Source: Pseudomonas sp. B20(2017) (GTDB lineage Bacteria; Pseudomonadota; Gammaproteobacteria; Pseudomonadales; Pseudomonadaceae). From it: 64,000 nt of DNA. Below the pieces are notes generated by a model. The model was not told where the DNA came from, did no database searches, and was given only the letters and a program-made list of their open reading frames with translations. The stretch spans positions 130,450 to 194,449 of the forward strand of contig NZ_NEJP01000005.1 in the NCBI RefSeq assembly GCF_002113125.1. The letters are read 5' to 3'. The translations under genes and the position numbers were made by a program. Each line of letters starts with the position of its first letter. Positions within the stretch are counted from its first letter, which is position 1. Shown piece after piece: positions 59,472 to 64,000 of this stretch.

Positions 59472-60149
59472 ATGGAACTGTTCACCTACAAGTTGACCCA
59501 TGACACTGGCTTTGCTCCCAACCCCTTCGGCCATACGCTCACGCTAGCAACGTGCAAGCCGTCAATACGACTGAACAAATCACCAGGCCAGTGGATCGCA
59601 GGATTCACTTCGAAAACGCTGACCGGCGAACCCGTGGGGAGTGAACGGCTGGTTTATTTAATGCGTATTGGCGAGAAGTTACTTTTACGTGATTACTTCA
59701 CTGATCCACGCTTTCGGGACAAGATTCCAAGGAATGACAGCGACGATCCAGTCAACCAGGTTGGAGATAACATCTATCGTCCCTTGGTACCCGGAGCTTT
59801 TGAACCCTCTCACTTCGAGCAACTTAAAAACCCAAACCATTGGGGCTCTTGCGGACAGTGTGAGTTTCATCGCAAACGAGACATAGAGGGCCAATACGCT
59901 TTGATTGCTGATGAGTTTTACTATTTTGGCTCCTGCGCACCGGCCATTCCTGTTGATTACCAGCCATGCATTCCAAGAAATATGAGCAGATACGGTTGTG
60001 GCAACTCAGTTGAACAGTCCGATATTTTCATCAGGTTCATTCAGCAACACTACCAACCGGGAATACATTGCAAACCCACAAAATGGGAAGGTGAAAGAAA
60101 AAATGCCTCCTGTTCTAACAGTTCTTGCCACAGCCCTGGTAAACGTTGA
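59472..60149 (+). CDS. Orphan Nmad2-like (nucleotide modification associated domain) protein
   Basis: A 225-residue soluble protein. MELFTYKLTHDTGFAPNPFG, LTLATCKPSIR, SPGQWIAGFTSK, ERLVYLMRIGEKL, FTDPRFRDKIP, GDNIY and ADEFYYFGSCAP follow the order I recall for Nmad2, a domain found with base-hypermodification systems of phages and bacterial genomes. Two cysteine pairs (GSCGQCEF and others) are additional. Base composition is clearly lower in GC than the flanks. AGAGGAAGTG precedes ATG 59472; GTG 59469 is an alternative. No base-modification partner genes are nearby, so the activity cannot be named. Confidence 0.6.
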   Translation: MELFTYKLTHDTGFAPNPFGHTLTLATCKPSIRLNKSPGQWIAGFTSKTLTGEPVGSERLVYLMRIGEKLLLRDYFTDPRFRDKIPRNDSDDPVNQVGDNIYRPLVPGAFEPSHFEQLKNPNHWGSCGQCEFHRKRDIEGQYALIADEFYYFGSCAPAIPVDYQPCIPRNMSRYGCGNSVEQSDIFIRFIQQHYQPGIHCKPTKWEGERKNASCSNSSCHSPGKR

Positions 60150-60179
60150 TTTGCCTCTGACGTATGAACTACTCACAAC

Positions 60180-60214
60180 AAAAAACCCCGCTCATCTCTC
60201 GATGAACGGGGTTT
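60180..60214. terminator. Terminator downstream of cyoE
   Basis: AACCCCGCTCATC, loop TCTC, GATGAACGGGGTT with an A-run on the left (T-run on the minus strand). It ends the cyo operon and probably also the Nmad2-like gene. Confidence 0.85.
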
Positions 60215-60233
60215 CTCGTACAACGTTAAAACC

Positions 60234-61121
60234 TTACGGCGCGTACGTCATCAGCAGATCGCCCGGCACTTTGAAGTCCACGGACATCATGACGCTCAAC
60301 GCGGTGATGGTGAAGATCGAGAACACGAACAGCTTGCGTGCCCAGACCTTGTCATCGACTGCCTTGTAGCCAGTCCAGGCCATGTACAACCAGTACATGC
60401 CCATGGCCGCGGCGACGGCGAGATAGCTCACACCGGCGTAGCCGCTGAAGGTCAGCATCAAGGTCGCCACGAGGAACGCCAGGATGTAGTAGAGGATGTG
60501 CTTCTTGGCCACTTCAATCCCGCGCTTCACTGGCAGCACCGGAATCGATGCGGCCAGGTAATCGTTGAAGCGGAAAATCGCGATGGCGTAGGAATGCGGC
60601 ATCTGCCACAGGCTGAACATCACCAGCAGGGTCAGCGCGGCCATGTCGAAGCTGTTGCTTACGGCCACGTAACCGATCACCGGCGGCATGGCGCCCGACA
60701 GACTGCCCACCAGCGTGCCGTGAACCGACTTGCGCTTGAGGTACAGGCTGTAGAAGCCGACGTAGATGATGAAGCCGATTACGGCGAACAATGCAGCCAA
60801 CGGGTTGGCCACCTTGTACAACAACGCAACGCCGAGAACACCCAGGACGGTCGCATAGGCCAGGGCCAGTTTCAGGGAGATCAAGCCCTGAACCAGCACC
60901 CGGTTCTTGGTGCGTTCCATCTTGATGTCGATGTCGCGGTCGATGCAGTTGTTGAACACGCAACCGGAGGCCACGACCAAGGAAGTGCCAATCATGGCTG
61001 CCAGAAACACCGCCAGATCGACATGCCCTTTCGAGGCCAGGAAGAACCCGCCTGCCACAGAAAGCACGTTACCGAAAATGATCCCCGGTTTGGTGATTTG
61101 GATAAAGTGCTTGAGCGACAT
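60234..61121 (-). CDS. cyoE: Protoheme IX farnesyltransferase (heme O synthase)
   Basis: A 295-residue integral membrane prenyltransferase that makes heme O for the bo3 oxidase. The Asp-rich site [18 protein letters not shown] is near residue 53, and nine or so membrane segments follow. It is the last gene of the cyo operon, 10 bases after cyoD. Confidence 0.96.
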   Translation of the reverse strand: MSLKHFIQITKPGIIFGNVLSVAGGFFLASKGHVDLAVFLAAMIGTSLVVASGCVFNNCIDRDIDIKMERTKNRVLVQGLISLKLALAYATVLGVLGVALLYKVANPLAALFAVIGFIIYVGFYSLYLKRKSVHGTLVGSLSGAMPPVIGYVAVSNSFDMAALTLLVMFSLWQMPHSYAIAIFRFNDYLAASIPVLPVKRGIEVAKKHILYYILAFLVATLMLTFSGYAGVSYLAVAAAMGMYWLYMAWTGYKAVDDKVWARKLFVFSIFTITALSVMMSVDFKVPGDLLMTYAP

Positions 61122-61131
61122 CGGGTTTACC

Positions 61132-61467
61132 TCACTTCGCCATCATGTAGGTGTGGATGCTGAACATGATCCACAGCGACAGACCGACCAGCAGCACGAT
61201 CACGATGGCCGTAAAGACGAACGCAATCACGTTGTTACGCTGAGCGATGGAACGGTCCAGGTGCAGGAAGTAATACAGGTGAACGATCACCTGGATCACG
61301 GCGAACAGCAGGACGATTGCCAGCGTCGTCGACTTCGGCAGGGTTGGGTACATCACCAGGCCGAACGGGATGACGGTCAGGATTACCGACAGGATGAAGC
61401 CGATGGCGTACGACTTTACGCTGCCGTGGCCAGCATCATGGCTGTCATGGGAGTGTGCATTAGCCAT
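61132..61467 (-). CDS. cyoD: Cytochrome bo3 ubiquinol oxidase subunit IV
   Basis: A 111-residue subunit with three membrane segments after a His-rich start ([20 protein letters not shown]). I chose ATG 61467, which overlaps the cyoC stop by one base. Confidence 0.95.
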   Translation of the reverse strand: MANAHSHDSHDAGHGSVKSYAIGFILSVILTVIPFGLVMYPTLPKSTTLAIVLLFAVIQVIVHLYYFLHLDRSIAQRNNVIAFVFTAIVIVLLVGLSLWIMFSIHTYMMAK

Positions 61468-62093
61468 TACAGGGTCCCCATCAGGTAAACAACGGTGAAT
61501 ACGCAGATCCACACCACGTCCAGGAAGTGCCAGAACAGGCTCAGGCAGCTCAGACGGGTCTTGTTGGTCGCCGTCAGGCCGTGCTTGTTGACCTGGTACA
61601 TCATGATGCCCATCCAGATCAGACCCGCGGACACGTGCAGACCGTGAGTACCGACCAGGGTGAAGAACGCGGACAGGAAGCCCGAACGGCTAGGACCGAA
61701 GCCCTCGGAGATCAGCAGGTGGAACTCGTTGATCTCCATGGCGATGAAGCCTGCGCCGAGCAGGAAGGTCATGAACAACCAGCCCAGAACCTGCTGCTTT
61801 TTACCTTTGTACAACGCCAGCATGGCGAAGCCGTAGGTGATCGAACTGAACAACAGCAGAGCGGTTTCGCCCAGCACGTATGGCAGTTCGAAGATGTCGT
61901 GGCCCGACGGGCCACCGGCGACGTTGTTTACCAGTACCGCGTACACCGCGAAGATCGACGCAAACAGAATGCAGTCGGTCATCAGGTAGAGCCAGAAACC
62001 GTATACGGTCATCTCGCCCGAGTCGTGGTGATGGTCATCGTGCCCATGGTCATGACCATGGGCGTGTCCAGCATTGGTCACTAAGTTCGACAT
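61467..62093 (-). CDS. cyoC: Cytochrome bo3 ubiquinol oxidase subunit III
   Basis: A 208-residue subunit with five membrane segments. The N-terminus is strikingly His/Asp-rich ([19 protein letters not shown]), which might bind metal. It begins 3 bases after cyoB. Confidence 0.96.
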   Translation of the reverse strand: MSNLVTNAGHAHGHDHGHDDHHHDSGEMTVYGFWLYLMTDCILFASIFAVYAVLVNNVAGGPSGHDIFELPYVLGETALLLFSSITYGFAMLALYKGKKQQVLGWLFMTFLLGAGFIAMEINEFHLLISEGFGPSRSGFLSAFFTLVGTHGLHVSAGLIWMGIMMYQVNKHGLTATNKTRLSCLSLFWHFLDVVWICVFTVVYLMGTL

Positions 62094-62096
62094 TGT

Positions 62097-64000
62097 TTAA
62101 GCCTGTTCCAACTTGGTTTCAACACGGGTTGCGGAAGCAGGGATCTTCCCGGCCGCTACCAGACGCTTGTGCTGCTCGGCTTCGATGCGCTCGATTGTTT
62201 CAACCGGCACCATGTAGCCCTGATCGTCACGTGCTGCGTGGATCACGAAGTAGATGACAGTGCCGGCCAGGCTGGCGATCGCCAACCACCAGATATGCCA
62301 GATCATCGCGAAACCGAATACGGTCAGGAGTGCGCCCATCACCACGCCAGTGGCGGTGTTGTTCGGCATGTGGATCGGTTCGTACTTGGCCGGAGCCTTG
62401 TACGCGGTACCGTTTTCCTTGGCCTCGGTGAACGGATCGATGCAGTCTGCTTTTGGCAGTACAGCGAAGTTGTAGAACGGAGGTGGCGACGAGGTCGACC
62501 ATTCCAGGGTATGGGCATTCCACGGGTCACCGTGTTCGCACATGTTTTCCGGTTTCTTGCGGTCACGCACCGACACGTACAGCTGGATCAGCTGGCAGGC
62601 GATACCCACAGCAATCATCAGCGCACCGAACATGGCAACGTACAGGTACGGTACCCACTCAGGGTTGGTGGTGGCGTTCAGACGACGGGTCATGCCCATG
62701 AAGCCCAGAGCGTAGAGCGGCATGAACGCGACGAAGAAGCCCGAGATCCAGAACCAGAACGCTGCTTTACCCCAGCCTTCGTGCAGCTTGAAGCCGAACG
62801 CTTTCGGGAAGTAGAAGCCGAAGCCTGCGATGTAGCCGAATACCGCGCCGCCGATGATCACGTTGTGGAAGTGCGCGATCACGAACAGGCTGTTGTGCAG
62901 AACGAAGTCAGCACCCGGGATGGCCAGCAGTACGCCGGTCATGCCGCCGATGGCGAAGGTCACCATGAAGCCCAGGGTCCACAGAACCTGGCTGGTGAAG
63001 CGCAGACGGCCCTGGTAGATGGTGAACAGCCAGTTGAACAGTTTCACACCCGTCGGGATGGAAATCAGCATCGTCGCCAGACCGAAGAAGGCGTTGACGC
63101 TGGCACCCGAACCCATGGTGAAGAAGTGGTGCAGCCAAACCATGAAGCCCAGTACCGAGATCGCGCCCGAGGCGTAGATCATCGAGTGGTGGCCGAACAG
63201 TTTCTTGCCGGTGAAGGCCGAGATGACTTCCGAGAAAATGCCGAATGCCGGCAGGATCAGGATGTAAACCTCAGGGTGGCCCCATGCCCAGAACAGGTTG
63301 ACGTACATCATTGGATTGCCACCAAGTTCATTGGTGAAAATGTGGAAATCCATGTAACGGTCAAGAGTCAGCAGTGCCAGGGTAGCGGTCAGGATCGGGA
63401 ACGAAGCCACGATCAGAACGTTTGCCCAGGTGCAGGTCCAGGTGAAGATCGGCATGTCCATCAGCTTCATGCCTGGGGTACGCATTTTCAGCACGGTCGC
63501 GAGGAAGTTAACCCCCGTTAGCGTTGTACCCAGACCCGATAGCTGTAGCGCCCAGATGTAGTAGTCCATCCCCACGCCAGGGCTGTATTGCAGACCCGAC
63601 AGCGGTGGATAGGCAACCCAGCCGGTCTTGGCGAATTCGCCGACGCCCAGGGACAGGTTGATCAGCACGACGCCGGACACCAGCAGCCAGAAGCTCAGTG
63701 AGTTCAGGAACGGGAACGCAACGTCACGCGCGCCGATCTGCAGCGGCACTGCAAGGTTCATCAGGCCGGTGAAGAATGGCATCGCCATGAAGATGATCAT
63801 GATCACACCGTGAGCGGTGAAGATCTGGTCATAGTGTTCAGGTGGCAGGTAGCCAGGCGAACCCTCGGTGGCCATGGCCAGCTGGGTACGCATCATGATG
63901 GCGTCGGCAAAACCGCGCAGCAGCATGACCATGGCGACGATGATGTACATCACGCCGATTTTCTTGTGGTCGACCGATGTCAGCCACTCGGTCCACAGGT
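62097..64000 (-). CDS. cyoB: Cytochrome bo3 ubiquinol oxidase subunit I (5' end outside the window)
   Basis: At least 634 codons of the haem-copper oxidase catalytic subunit, open to the window edge; the missing part is the first few dozen residues. Sequence at the edge reads [19 protein letters not shown]. Heme and copper ligands are present: HHSMIYASG and WLHHFF for CuB, and [11 protein letters not shown] for the hemes. It transfers electrons from ubiquinol to oxygen and pumps protons. An internal ATG at 63953 is not the start. Confidence 0.97.
   Translation of the reverse strand, partial: LWTEWLTSVDHKKIGVMYIIVAMVMLLRGFADAIMMRTQLAMATEGSPGYLPPEHYDQIFTAHGVIMIIFMAMPFFTGLMNLAVPLQIGARDVAFPFLNSLSFWLLVSGVVLINLSLGVGEFAKTGWVAYPPLSGLQYSPGVGMDYYIWALQLSGLGTTLTGVNFLATVLKMRTPGMKLMDMPIFTWTCTWANVLIVASFPILTATLALLTLDRYMDFHIFTNELGGNPMMYVNLFWAWGHPEVYILILPAFGIFSEVISAFTGKKLFGHHSMIYASGAISVLGFMVWLHHFFTMGSGASVNAFFGLATMLISIPTGVKLFNWLFTIYQGRLRFTSQVLWTLGFMVTFAIGGMTGVLLAIPGADFVLHNSLFVIAHFHNVIIGGAVFGYIAGFGFYFPKAFGFKLHEGWGKAAFWFWISGFFVAFMPLYALGFMGMTRRLNATTNPEWVPYLYVAMFGALMIAVGIACQLIQLYVSVRDRKKPENMCEHGDPWNAHTLEWSTSSPPPFYNFAVLPKADCIDPFTEAKENGTAYKAPAKYEPIHMPNNTATGVVMGALLTVFGFAMIWHIWWLAIASLAGTVIYFVIHAARDDQGYMVPVETIERIEAEQHKRLVAAGKIPASATRVETKLEQA

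Noticed and set aside
62169..63521. 450-codon plus-strand frame opposite cyoB
   Set aside because: It is antisense to the oxidase subunit and has the His/Val/Gly bias of such shadows.
63953..63953. ATG at 63953 as the start of cyoB
   Set aside because: The frame continues to the window edge with conserved residues (TSVDHKKIG), so the true start lies outside.

Overview
The window looks like a chromosomal segment of a fluorescent Pseudomonas (P. fluorescens group). Codon use is GC-rich, the gene order matches what I remember of the P. aeruginosa PA3767-PA3824 and PA0778-PA0779 regions, and inverted REP-type palindromes with a GTGGGAGC...GGCTTGC core recur between genes. All family calls come from reading the translated sequence and from memory; no database search was run.

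Layout. 1-696: repeat-rich, no convincing gene. 697-6252 (+): Lon-type protease AsrA, chagasin-like inhibitor Icp, a lysoplasmalogenase-type membrane protein, and the cmoAB pair for cmo5U34 tRNA modification. 6382-8261 (-): tadA overlapping a Tat-exported multicopper oxidase. 8453-11533 (+): a 1026-residue dermonecrotic-toxin-type protein. 11613-14760 (-): guaA and guaB. 14876-19558: zinc-ribbon protein, TSUP exporter with divergent LysR regulator, xseA, M23 peptidase. 19758-21604: leuA behind a 25-codon upstream ORF. 21807-23734 (-): omega-amidase and methionine aminotransferase.

23853-40558 is almost all minus strand and reads trmJ, cysE, iscRSUA-hscBA-fdx-iscX, ndk, rlmN, pilF, rodZ, ispG, hisS, yfgM, bamB, der. 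This combines Fe-S assembly, an Fe-S enzyme that uses it (IspG), tRNA and rRNA functions, and envelope assembly. 40704-41522 is suhB. 41619-47703 (-) is a glycine-zipper protein, then queA-tgt-yajC-secD-secF. A tRNA-Leu(CAA) follows at 47812-47896.

47990-60149 is the accessory stretch. It holds three related small membrane-protein genes (48430, 50505, 50979) that share an upstream promoter-like module and are split by two anonymous genes; a PhoD-like phosphatase; a yefM-yoeB pair whose toxin lacks a normal start codon; an aminotransferase with a divergent LysR regulator; GNAT, DUF6622-like and RidA-family genes; and an AT-richer orphan gene resembling nucleotide-modification domain Nmad2. The window ends in the cytochrome bo3 operon cyoB(partial)CDE on the minus strand.

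The points most worth following up are the three-paralog cluster and its shared module, the start-less yoeB, the orphan Nmad2-like gene, the toxin whose C-terminal enzymatic motifs look eroded, the leuA upstream ORF, and the tandem IscR sites at iscR.
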